NCBI GenBank assembly: GCA_934292955.1
Contig: CAKQXZ010000028.1
Span: 1 to 25,230, forward strand
Reading direction: 5' to 3'
DNA from: an uncultured Clostridia bacterium
Lineage (GTDB): Bacteria; Bacillota_A; Clostridia; Christensenellales; Borkfalkiaceae
DNA length: 25,230 nucleotides
Every line of letters starts with the position of its first letter. Positions within the stretch are counted from its first letter, which is position 1. The position numbers and the translations under genes were made by a program. Below the pieces are notes generated by a model. The model ran no database searches. It worked only from the letters and a program-made list of their open reading frames with translations, and was not told where the DNA came from. Below, piece by piece: positions 1 to 7,037 of this stretch.

Positions 1-1167
1 AATCTGTATCAGAACAGTAACGGTATGATTATCGGTAAATCGGGTTCGGGCAAATCGTTTTTCTTAAAATCGCTTATTGCCAACGAGTGGGCGAACGATA
101 CGAGAGTGATTATTCTCGATCCCGAAGCCGAGTATCTGACCTTGACGAAAAACTTGTCGGGAAATCTTATCGACGTCGGCAACGCAAAAGAGGGCAGAAT
201 CAACCCGTTCCATATATATAAAATTCTTACCGAGGACGGCTTGCCCGCAGATCCGGTCGTAACGTTCAACACGCACCTGAAAATACTTGAAAGTTTCTTC
301 AAGATCGTTTTCGTGGGCGCGAACAGCGACGTTATCGAGCTTATAAACAACCTTGCAGTAGAAGCGTATGCGAGAAAAGGAATATACGAAACGACGGACT
401 GCACACGGCTCAATGCCGAGGATTTTCCGCTGTTTACCGACTTATTGGCGGTCTTACGGGAAAAGAACAAGGAAGAAACGGACGGTCTGACTTTGCGGGA
501 TATGCGAACGGCGGAGTTGTATTTGCAGAAATTCGTAAGCGGCAGATATTCGGATATTTGGAACGCGCCGTCTACTTTGAAAGTGGATGCGGATTTGATT
601 GATTTCAACTTTCAATCGCTTTTCGCGAACAAGAACAATACGGTTGCGAACGCGCAAATGCTTTTAGTATTTCGGTTTATCGAACAGGAAGTCATCAACG
701 CAAGGGAAGCGAACAAAAGCGGAAAGAATTTGCGAACGCTTATTATCGCTGACGAGGCGCATTTATTTATCGACGCAAAATTCCCGATTGCATTGGACTT
801 TTTCTTCTCGATGAGTAAGCGAATCAGAAAATATAACGGCTCGTTTATTCCCGCAACGCAGAATATAGCCGATTGGAACGCGAACGAAGAACTCCGCAGC
901 AAGACTTCGGCTATTCTTAAAAACTCGCAGTACACCTTTATATTCAAACTGTCCGCGCCGGATATGAAAGACGTGTTGGACGTTTACAAGGCGGGCGACA
1001 GTTTCAATGCAGACGAGCAGAGAATGATTATTTCGGCTGTAATGGGACAGGTGTTTTTCATCGGTTCAACCGAACTTCGCACCAACGTGAAAATTACGAC
1101 GGGCGAGTATATCAAGAGCCTGTTTGAAGAAAGAACGGGCGAAAATTACAATAAGGAGGGCAATTAA
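1..1167 (+). CDS. VirB4/TraE-type conjugation ATPase, C-terminal part (5' partial)
   Basis: The reading frame is open from the first base, so the gene begins outside the window; what remains is about 388 codons holding the ATPase domain. Walker A is GKSGSGKS at window codons 12-19. Walker B is IIADEAH, with Asp-Glu at codons 251-252, and a later ATQN motif fits the sensor segment of this family. VirB4-type proteins are hexameric ATPases at the cytoplasmic base of type IV secretion channels and energise conjugative transfer or pilus handling. The missing part would hold the N-terminal membrane-interacting domain. The stop is directly followed by the GTG of the next gene, whose ribosome binding site lies inside this gene's end, so the two are very likely co-transcribed. 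A different HerA/FtsK-like ATPase is possible but less likely given the neighbours. Confidence 0.9.
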   Translation, partial: NLYQNSNGMIIGKSGSGKSFFLKSLIANEWANDTRVIILDPEAEYLTLTKNLSGNLIDVGNAKEGRINPFHIYKILTEDGLPADPVVTFNTHLKILESFFKIVFVGANSDVIELINNLAVEAYARKGIYETTDCTRLNAEDFPLFTDLLAVLREKNKEETDGLTLRDMRTAELYLQKFVSGRYSDIWNAPSTLKVDADLIDFNFQSLFANKNNTVANAQMLLVFRFIEQEVINAREANKSGKNLRTLIIADEAHLFIDAKFPIALDFFFSMSKRIRKYNGSFIPATQNIADWNANEELRSKTSAILKNSQYTFIFKLSAPDMKDVLDVYKAGDSFNADEQRMIISAVMGQVFFIGSTELRTNVKITTGEYIKSLFEERTGENYNKEGN

Positions 1168-4100
1168 GTGGTAAAAACCAAAAGAAAAAACTTTTTACGA
1201 ACGCTGTTGTGTGCCGTGTTCGCGTTGTGTTTTGCGGTAGGCTTGTCAAGCCTGTTTGCAAACGGCACGACTGCGTATGCGGTGGCAGTAACTACGCCTA
1301 AATATGCGATACCCATTACATATTCGACGTGGTATAGCAGTAATGGCGGTAAATCGACCACGGGAAGCGGAACTTCTACGAGCTTTTCGGCAAGAATAGG
1401 GCAGTTTACGAGTTCGACGTATTCCGTTTCGCTTTACGGTTCTGGTTCGTCGGGAACGGCAACTTGGGACGGCTGCATTAAAAGCAGCACGGTAACGATC
1501 GTTTTAAGTTCTTCCAAAGGAACGCCGACTGTTTCCGTTACGGACAGTTCCGGAAAAGGAGTCGGCAGCGGAACAAAAACGATAACATTAACGGGACTTG
1601 CCGACGGAAAGTATACGGCAAGTTTCAGTGCAAGCGGAGGCTGGCTTGTAAACGCAAGACAGTATGATTCCGCAGGCTTTAACGCGTATTTTACGTTTAC
1701 GGTGGATTCAAACGCTCCGACGATTTCGGGCGCGGCGACTTCTTCTACCGGAAAATATACGAATTCGTCCACATACGTTTCCGCCTCGGATTCCGTCAGC
1801 GGCGTCAGCGCGTTGTACGTTAAATCCCCGAATAGCAATTCTTATTTGAATGTGGGAACATCTACTACGATAGCAAGTACGGCTACGAACGGTTTGTATT
1901 CTTTCTATGCAAAAGATAAGGCGGGCAATACTTCAAGAACATATTTTCTGTATCTCGACACTGTAAAACCCACAGGGACGATTAAGAACAGTAGCGGTAC
2001 GGAAATTACGGGAAGTTACACGAATCAGACGTTTTCCTATTCGGCAACGGACAGCGGGAGCGGAATCAGTTACTTACAGTATAAAAAGCCGGGCAGTTCG
2101 TCTTGGCTGACCTATACGTCGGGAACAAGTATTTCTGCAAGCGCGGCAAGCGGAACGTATCAGTTCAGAGCCATAGATAACGCGTGGAACATTTCCGCGA
2201 CGAAAAGCATTACGATTGATTCTTCAAAGCCGACAATGACTTTATATTCGGGAGATGTTTCGGTATCGAACGGATTCAAAAGCATAGCAAACTATATCAA
2301 GGCAACGGCGACGGACAGCGGAAGCGGTGTAAAGACGATTTACGTTAAAAAGCCCGGCGCGGCGAGTTATACCGAATACGCAAGCGGAACGCAACTGACG
2401 GCAGACGGCGCGTATTCGTTCTATTGCGTGGATAACGCGGGGAACGCTTCGCAGACCTATACGATTTCGATGGATCACACAAGACCTACGATTACGAGTT
2501 CGGTCGGCGGGTTCGGGAAAACGTTGAAAGACGGGTTTACCGTTACTGCTTCGGATAATTACAGCGGGGTAACGCTGTATTACAAAACGCCGAACAGTAC
2601 GTCGTTTGTGGCAAGCACAACTTCAAGCGTCGTCTTTTCCAAAACAGCGGTAAACGGCACGTATGGTTTTTACGCTGTGGACGGTTTCGGCAACAGGAGT
2701 GATACTTGGTATATGTATATGAGTATCGACGCGCCCGAAGCAACGATAGTGAAGTCGGACAACAGTCATAAAGTTTGCGTGATTTGGACGGCGAGTAACT
2801 GCTATGCAACGTTGAACGGGAAAAGCTATACAAGCGGAACTTGGATTGAACAAGAGGGCGAATACAGTTTTGTAATCACCAACGACGCCAACCGTTCGAC
2901 AACGTATAAATTTACGGTAGATCACTACTACGCAAGGTATTCTATGGTTGCGCCGACCTGCACGCAAAAAGGTTATACCATATATAAATGTACGGGTTGC
3001 GGAGATAGTTACGACGGAGATTTTATCGAAGCCAAAGGACACGACTACGAGAGTAAAATCGTAAAACCGACTTGCACGGCGCAAGGCTATACGAGATATA
3101 CTTGCAAAACCTGCGGCAACACCTATACGGATCATTTTGTAGAAGCGGAAGGGCATAAATACGGCGAGTGGACAACCGTAAAAGAACCCACTTGTGTGGA
3201 CTTGGGAAAAGACGAAAGAACGTGTTCGGTATGTTCTTACGTTGACGAACGGGATACGGACGCGCTCGGTCATAGTTATAAGGATACGGTAATCGATCCG
3301 TCTTGCACGGAACGCGGAAATACCGTTCACGAGTGCGAGCGTTGTGGCTATACCTATACGGACAGTTACGCCGAACCCACCGGACATAACTTCGGAGAAT
3401 GGGTGGACTTAACCAAACCGACTTGTACGGCAAGCGGCGTTATGCAAAGAAAGTGCGCGGATTGTCCGCAGACCGAAACAAAAATCGTAAGCCCGCTCGG
3501 TCATAATTATATGGCGGAGATTGTAGAACCGACTTGTTTGGAACAGGGCTACACAACGCATATTTGTTCGCGTTGCGGGACGGGATATAACGATACGTTC
3601 GTGCCGCCGCTCGGACACGACTATGAGGAAATCGAAGTTGCGCCGACCTGCACGGAAGAAGGTTATCGCGGAAAGAAATGCCGCCGCTGCGAAGATTGCG
3701 TAAAGACGGAAATTCTGAAAGCGGTCGGGCATAAATTCACCGATTCGTATTTTATCGCCACTTGCGAGGACGAAGGTTATACACTCCACACCTGCCTGTC
3801 TTGCGGAAACGAATATAAAGACAACATCGTTCCGGCAACCGGACACGATTATGAAACGGAAGTCGTGCGCGAACCGCATTGCGAAACGGAAGGCGAGAGA
3901 AAATTCCATTGCACGAAGTGCGAGAAAGAGTATTATTCGGATATTCCCGCAACAGGGCATAACTACGAACTCACGGGAACGGAAGAAGTAAACGGCGAAA
4001 ATATTCGTACTTACGTTTGCACGAACTGCGGAGCGATTACCACGCAGAATATGGGCGAGCAGTATGAGCAGGTATCTTCGTATATCGGATATTTGTTCGG

Positions 4101-4317
4101 TCAATATCAGCCGTATATGTGGTGGGTGCTATTAGCGACCGCAGGCGTATGGAGTATCGTGATGGGCGTATTCTTTGCGATTGCGCAGAAGAACGAAGAT
4201 AAAGAAAAGGCGAGAAAAATGATTAAAAATTACGTCATCGGACTTGTCGTTATCTTTGCCATTCTCGTTGCTTGTCCGTATCTTGTAAAAGGTATCGCGG
4301 CGCTGATTGCAGGGTAA
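1168..4317 (+). CDS. Secreted repeat protein (Ig-like plus Cys-rich repeats) with C-terminal pilin-like membrane hairpin
   Basis: The start is GTG, 7 bases after AAGGAGGG (1153-1160). Residues 1-40 form a signal peptide: Lys/Arg-rich start, hydrophobic core, AYA-type cleavage region. Residues 180-520 hold four Ig-like units of 84-87 residues, each opening with a D-x-x-x-P-T-like segment and containing a D-x-A/F-G/W-N turn. Residues 595-937 hold nine Cys-rich units of 37-40 residues of the form PTC..G(Y)....C..C....GH, with a tenth half unit. Two hydrophobic helices follow (about 984-1006 and 1022-1049), joined by a short charged stretch. That hairpin, next to VirB4, resembles TrbC/VirB2 pilins or VirB3-like subunits. 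There is no LPxTG motif. I infer a membrane-anchored adhesin or mating-contact protein of the conjugation machine. The exact role is unknown, and the pilin comparison rests on layout rather than a recognised signature. Confidence 0.75.
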   Translation: MVKTKRKNFLRTLLCAVFALCFAVGLSSLFANGTTAYAVAVTTPKYAIPITYSTWYSSNGGKSTTGSGTSTSFSARIGQFTSSTYSVSLYGSGSSGTATWDGCIKSSTVTIVLSSSKGTPTVSVTDSSGKGVGSGTKTITLTGLADGKYTASFSASGGWLVNARQYDSAGFNAYFTFTVDSNAPTISGAATSSTGKYTNSSTYVSASDSVSGVSALYVKSPNSNSYLNVGTSTTIASTATNGLYSFYAKDKAGNTSRTYFLYLDTVKPTGTIKNSSGTEITGSYTNQTFSYSATDSGSGISYLQYKKPGSSSWLTYTSGTSISASAASGTYQFRAIDNAWNISATKSITIDSSKPTMTLYSGDVSVSNGFKSIANYIKATATDSGSGVKTIYVKKPGAASYTEYASGTQLTADGAYSFYCVDNAGNASQTYTISMDHTRPTITSSVGGFGKTLKDGFTVTASDNYSGVTLYYKTPNSTSFVASTTSSVVFSKTAVNGTYGFYAVDGFGNRSDTWYMYMSIDAPEATIVKSDNSHKVCVIWTASNCYATLNGKSYTSGTWIEQEGEYSFVITNDANRSTTYKFTVDHYYARYSMVAPTCTQKGYTIYKCTGCGDSYDGDFIEAKGHDYESKIVKPTCTAQGYTRYTCKTCGNTYTDHFVEAEGHKYGEWTTVKEPTCVDLGKDERTCSVCSYVDERDTDALGHSYKDTVIDPSCTERGNTVHECERCGYTYTDSYAEPTGHNFGEWVDLTKPTCTASGVMQRKCADCPQTETKIVSPLGHNYMAEIVEPTCLEQGYTTHICSRCGTGYNDTFVPPLGHDYEEIEVAPTCTEEGYRGKKCRRCEDCVKTEILKAVGHKFTDSYFIATCEDEGYTLHTCLSCGNEYKDNIVPATGHDYETEVVREPHCETEGERKFHCTKCEKEYYSDIPATGHNYELTGTEEVNGENIRTYVCTNCGAITTQNMGEQYEQVSSYIGYLFGQYQPYMWWVLLATAGVWSIVMGVFFAIAQKNEDKEKARKMIKNYVIGLVVIFAILVACPYLVKGIAALIAG
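1705..2727 (+). repeat. Four Ig-like protein repeats (about 255 bases each)
   Basis: Four in-frame units begin at D180, D264, D351 and D436, and a fifth boundary falls at D521. The spacing is 84, 87, 85 and 85 residues. Each unit has a DSxSG-type segment, a K-x-P-x-x-x-S-(Y/W) stretch, a YxFYAxDxxGN-like turn and a short strand leading to the next D-x-x-x-P. This pattern is typical of bacterial Ig-like stalk domains. The repeats are diverged at base level, so they are an old protein repeat and not a recent DNA duplication. Confidence 0.75.
2950..3978 (+). repeat. Nine Cys-rich 37-40-residue repeats (PTC...CxxC...GH)
   Basis: The first Cys of each unit falls at residues 598, 636, 676, 713, 753, 790, 828, 866 and 905, giving spacings of 38, 40, 37, 40, 37, 38, 38 and 39. 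Each unit adds a C-x-x-C pair and, near its end, a Gly-His pair. Three Cys plus one His per unit could bind zinc or form disulfide links; which one applies cannot be told from sequence. A tenth half unit with C-x-x-C follows. Similar repeats occur in surface proteins of gut Clostridia (recollection of the family type, not a search result). Confidence 0.8.
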
Positions 4318-4373
4318 AAAGAAAAAAAGATCGTCCTTAGCTGAAATTTCACAAAAAAATTTGTAAAAACAGC

Positions 4374-4402
4374 TTGACAAATCACGGATCGCGTGCTATC
4401 GT
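4374..4402 (+). promoter_or_regulatory. Promoter of the TnpV-like gene cluster
   Basis: TTGACA at 4374-4379, a 17-base spacer and TATCGT at 4397-4402, preceded by TGC, which makes an extended -10. It lies 35 bases upstream of the ATG at 4437. A GGAGGT ribosome binding site sits at 4425-4430. The -10 overlaps a palindrome, so repression by a dimeric regulator is plausible. Confidence 0.65.
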
Positions 4403-4413
4403 ATTGATACGAT
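4398..4413. promoter_or_regulatory. Candidate operator palindrome over the -10 box
   Basis: ATCGTAT, two bases (TG), then ATACGAT: a perfect inverted repeat with 7-base arms. Its position over the -10 and the expected transcription start is typical of a repressor site. The regulator is not identified; the small basic protein at 4943-5170 or an XRE protein are possible candidates by context only. Confidence 0.45.
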
Positions 4414-4436
4414 GAAAGAAAATCGGAGGTGGAACT

Positions 4437-4793
4437 ATGAACAAAGCAAAAGTAATGCGAAAAGCGGAAGCGGGCGATGGATTGACCGTAGCGGAAATCA
4501 AGGTTTATCAAAAGGCTGTTAAACCCGAAAAGCACGTTTACGGCAAGTACGGAACGCTTGCTAAACAGTATTTGGAGGACAAAGGAATCGATTGGACGAT
4601 TGCGAATCTTCCCGAATATCTGCACGGCGTAGATAAAGCCGCCGACGAAATGTACGAAACGATGTATGAAAAGTTCTCGAAAGAAGAGCGTTTCAAAAGG
4701 TCGGCAGACTTTATGGAAAACCTGAAAAGGGAAACGGAAATGCAAAGGCTTATCGAAGAAGAAATCTTAAACGAAATCGTTTATGTAAAATAA
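4437..4793 (+). CDS. TnpV-like mobile-element protein
   Basis: A 118-residue protein. The central part has the layout I associate with the TnpV family: YGKYGTLAKQYLEDKGIDW, a short helix with LPEYL, then a long helical A-x-E-M-Y segment. It ends in an acidic helical tail, with an added basic stretch of about 35 residues at the N-terminus. TnpV proteins are small, helical and encoded by Clostridia transposons and conjugative elements; their molecular role is not established to my knowledge. The start is ATG with GGAGGT six bases upstream, behind the promoter at 4374-4402. It is the first gene of a run that continues through two small genes. The family call rests on pattern memory, so it is moderate. 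Confidence 0.55.
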   Translation: MNKAKVMRKAEAGDGLTVAEIKVYQKAVKPEKHVYGKYGTLAKQYLEDKGIDWTIANLPEYLHGVDKAADEMYETMYEKFSKEERFKRSADFMENLKRETEMQRLIEEEILNEIVYVK

Positions 4794-4806
4794 CGGAGGT
4801 ATCAAA

Positions 4807-4929
4807 ATGAAAGTGCTAAAAGTAGTCGGAACTATCGGCAGATTTGCGTTGGCAGGCGTGCTTATTGCAGGACATTTCGTAATGAACATCATAGGCGCGT
4901 TGATTTGTGCCATTACTTCACAAGGCTAA
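4807..4929 (+). CDS. 40-residue single-pass membrane peptide
   Basis: A very short but well-supported gene: ATG at 4807, GGAGGT at 4795-4800 with six-base spacing, and 13 bases after the previous stop. The peptide starts MKVLKVVGTIGRFALAGVLI and continues as one hydrophobic helix to the end, with a positive N-terminus and few charged residues. Small membrane peptides of this kind are common in Gram-positive conjugative elements, but I do not recognise the family. It could be a channel accessory, a leaderless peptide toxin or a pilin-like subunit; the sequence does not decide. Confidence 0.6.
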   Translation: MKVLKVVGTIGRFALAGVLIAGHFVMNIIGALICAITSQG

Positions 4930-4942
4930 TACGGAGGTTTTT

Positions 4943-5170
4943 ATGGAAAAGAAAGAAACAACGCCGCGCAGAGCGGCAAGAAGAAGTTACGAGGAACGCA
5001 ACAAAGATAAGCGCAAGCAGACGAGCGGAAATTTCGGAACGATGATCCCGCGGGATTTATATGAGGAAATCAACGAATTTTTGGCAAAGAACCATATCAC
5101 GAAAGTGCAGTTGATCTTCGCCGGCTACGAAACCTTGAAAGCGGAAGTCGAGAAAGAAAATAAGAAATAA
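4943..5170 (+). CDS. Small basic protein, possible ribbon-helix-helix DNA binder
   Basis: A 75-residue protein. I chose the ATG at 4943 because GGAGGT (4933-4938) lies just upstream and the preceding small gene ends at 4929. The N-terminus is strongly basic (TTPRRAARRSYEERNKDKRK). Next come a short strand-like segment (GNFGTMIPRDLYEEINEFLA) and a second helix (KVQLIFAGYETLKAE). Strand-helix-helix with a basic arm is the layout of ribbon-helix-helix regulators and of relaxosome accessory proteins. It may autoregulate the promoter at 4374-4402 or assist DNA processing; both are inference. No relaxase is visible in the window. Confidence 0.6.
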   Translation: MEKKETTPRRAARRSYEERNKDKRKQTSGNFGTMIPRDLYEEINEFLAKNHITKVQLIFAGYETLKAEVEKENKK

Positions 5171-5180
5171 CTAAATACAA

Positions 5181-5264
5181 ATCGGTATGTCGAAAGGCAT
5201 AGACGTGAAAAATCAATCAATCAAAATTGATGGAGCGTAAGCGTTTATGCCTTGATATAACCGA
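5181..5264 (+). repeat. Long imperfect inverted repeat (structured leader RNA or recombination site)
   Basis: The 133 bases between the small basic protein and the next gene hold a nested inverted repeat. A 12-base arm at 5194-5205 (AAGGCATAGACG) pairs with 5242-5253 with one G-U pair and no mismatch. Outside it, TCGGT at 5182-5186 pairs with ACCGA at 5260-5264. Inside it, ATCAAT at 5216-5221 pairs with ATTGAT at 5226-5231. No T-run follows, so it is a poor terminator. It lies directly upstream of the recombinase operon and could be a leader RNA, a cruciform or part of an attachment site. Confidence 0.5.
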
Positions 5265-5303
5265 ATACTGTTTTCTTGCGCTTCATTGTAAGGGAGGACT
5301 TAA

Positions 5304-5480
5304 ATGGAAGCGGAAGAGAACGGTGCGAATAATGAATTATTATATCTTTCGGCGTGGAGTATTATGAGAAAAGCCTATAAAGCAGGGAATATCGAATATT
5401 CCGTGTTGAAAGAATTAAACGAAAGAGTAGCAAAAAGGCTATCGGTGCGAGTAATAAGTTTAAGGGACGTAAGAAAATGA
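5304..5480 (+). CDS. 58-residue protein translationally coupled to the first serine recombinase
   Basis: ATG at 5304 with GGGAGG at 5292-5297, six bases upstream. The stop overlaps the recombinase start in an ATGA, which argues that this is a real gene needed for coupled translation. The protein has an acidic start (MEAEENGANNELLYLSAWSI), then a helical core KAYKAGNIEYSVLKELNERV and a basic end. The pattern 'A-G-x-I-x-x-x-x-L-x-x-L-N' recalls short SHOCT-like oligomerisation helices, but this is only a resemblance. It may be a recombination directionality factor or a regulator of the recombinase set. The function is unknown. Confidence 0.65.
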   Translation: MEAEENGANNELLYLSAWSIMRKAYKAGNIEYSVLKELNERVAKRLSVRVISLRDVRK

Positions 5481-7036
5481 GTTTGACTAATGATTATAAA
5501 GGTATATCCGATAGAGTAACGGTAATTGCGGCAACCACCGGGAATAAAACGGATAAAATACGCGTTGCCGCATATTGCCGCGTGTCTACGGATAAAACCG
5601 ATCAGGTCAACTCGTTTATAACGCAAATGCGGTATTACACCGATTACATAAAGTCAAACCCGAAGATGATACTCATTGACATTTATGCCGATGAGGGCAT
5701 CAGCGGCACGTTGATGGATAAAAGAGACGAGTTTAAAAGACTGCTTAAAGATTGCAAAAACAGGAAAATAGACCGTGTACTTGTAAAAAGCGTTACGAGG
5801 TTTGCGCGAAATTCGTTGGAGTGTATAGAAGCGGTAAGAGAATTAAAATCTTACGGAGTGAGCGTGTTTTTTGAAAACGATAAAATCGATACGGAAAACA
5901 TGAATTCCGAAATGCTGCTTTACATAAAGAGCGCGTTTGCTCAGAATGAATCGATGTCTTTATCGAAACGTATGGTGCAGTCTATCCGAATGCGGATGGA
6001 AGAGGGAACGTATAAACTCGGCATTGCGCCATACGGGTATAAACTTGTAGACGGAGAGCTTGTTGTAGAGTCGGACGAAGCGCGAAACATCCGAAAAATC
6101 TTTGATTTGTATTTGTCCGGAATTGGCGCAAACGCGATAGTAAAATATATGCAAGCGCACGAAACCGGGGATATGCTATGGAATATCGGTAGAATAAATT
6201 ATGTTTTAGAGAATGAGCGGTATACGGGCAATATGATAATGGGGAAGACTTATACGCCGAACGTTTTACCGTTACGAAATCGTCCGAACAAAGGGCAGAT
6301 GGACAGTTTTTATTATTCCGATACGCATGAAGGCATTATAACGAAAGAAGAGTTCGACAAAGTTAAAGAAATCAAGAAAATGCGACAGAAAACATTTTGC
6401 CGCGGGGCAAAGGGAAAGGAATTTTTCTCGGGGAAGATAAAATGTCGGCATTGCGGCTGGGCATACCGTCCTATCGTCAGAAACGATAAAATGCTTTGGA
6501 GTTGTTCAAAAAAAGGCTTGAGCATAGATGTCTGCCATACGCCGAACAGGTCGAACGAGCAGATAGAGAGGGCTTTTGTTTCAATGTATAACAAGGTGAG
6601 ACGGAATGAAAAAAGTCTTATCGATGAAACCATTGCCCAATTACAGATGCTGAAGGTAAGAATAAATCGCGGAAACGATGAAATCATGCAAATCGATAAA
6701 GATATTTCTGTTTTAAGCGCACAGGAAAGTTTGTTTACTACTCTTTATTCCGAAGGTTCGTTTAACGAGGATTTATACTTTGAGAAAACGGATACGATTA
6801 AAAAGAAAATATCCGAATTGAAAACGCGACGGGCGCATTTGGTGAGTGAGGACGACGATGAGCGCTGTATAGAAAGGCTGAGAGAGCTTAAAAGAAATCT
6901 TCAGCAATTTCCTGTGGGGATAACCGAATTCGATAAAGATATTTTCAATGGAATAATCAAGCAAATTTATATAGAAGAAAGCGGTGCAATCACTTTTGTA
7001 TTGAAGGGAGATTTAGAGTTCAGCGCGGAGGTGTGA
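5477..7036 (+). CDS. Large serine recombinase 1 (active-site residues present)
   Basis: 519 residues, a normal length for this family. The resolvase-type catalytic domain begins AAYCRVSTD with the nucleophile Ser37, and the conserved DEGISGT, KSVTRFARNS and later R-M-x-x-G segments are present. The recombinase domain follows (from about residue 175, YGYKLVDGE), then a zinc ribbon (CRHCG ... CSKKG ... C, about 317-350). A long coiled-coil region and a short C-terminal tail close the protein. Large serine recombinases cut and rejoin att sites to integrate or excise elements. It is first of three adjacent recombinase-type genes; it starts inside the stop of the 58-residue gene and ends one base before the next ATG. 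Confidence 0.93.
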   Translation: MSLTNDYKGISDRVTVIAATTGNKTDKIRVAAYCRVSTDKTDQVNSFITQMRYYTDYIKSNPKMILIDIYADEGISGTLMDKRDEFKRLLKDCKNRKIDRVLVKSVTRFARNSLECIEAVRELKSYGVSVFFENDKIDTENMNSEMLLYIKSAFAQNESMSLSKRMVQSIRMRMEEGTYKLGIAPYGYKLVDGELVVESDEARNIRKIFDLYLSGIGANAIVKYMQAHETGDMLWNIGRINYVLENERYTGNMIMGKTYTPNVLPLRNRPNKGQMDSFYYSDTHEGIITKEEFDKVKEIKKMRQKTFCRGAKGKEFFSGKIKCRHCGWAYRPIVRNDKMLWSCSKKGLSIDVCHTPNRSNEQIERAFVSMYNKVRRNEKSLIDETIAQLQMLKVRINRGNDEIMQIDKDISVLSAQESLFTTLYSEGSFNEDLYFEKTDTIKKKISELKTRRAHLVSEDDDERCIERLRELKRNLQQFPVGITEFDKDIFNGIIKQIYIEESGAITFVLKGDLEFSAEV

Positions 7037-7037
7037 A

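Noticed and set aside
2623..3387. Long minus-strand open frame of 254 codons
   Set aside because: It is antisense to the repeat protein, has no ribosome binding site, and its Arg/Phe/Ile-rich translation mirrors the repeat codons of the real gene.
2950..3978. Regular repeats considered as a CRISPR array
   Set aside because: The period is about 115 bases, the units are diverged at base level, and they stay in one reading frame that encodes Cys-rich protein repeats.
3409..4104. Minus-strand open frame of 231 codons
   Set aside because: It mirrors the Cys-rich repeats on the other strand; the plus-strand gene has a signal peptide, domains and a ribosome binding site.
4907..4942. TTG-type upstream start for the small basic protein
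   Set aside because: It overlaps the previous small gene. The ATG at 4943 has GGAGGT right upstream.
5181..5264. tRNA or tmRNA-like fold
   Set aside because: No T-arm signature, CCA end or four-arm layout; only nested stems are seen.
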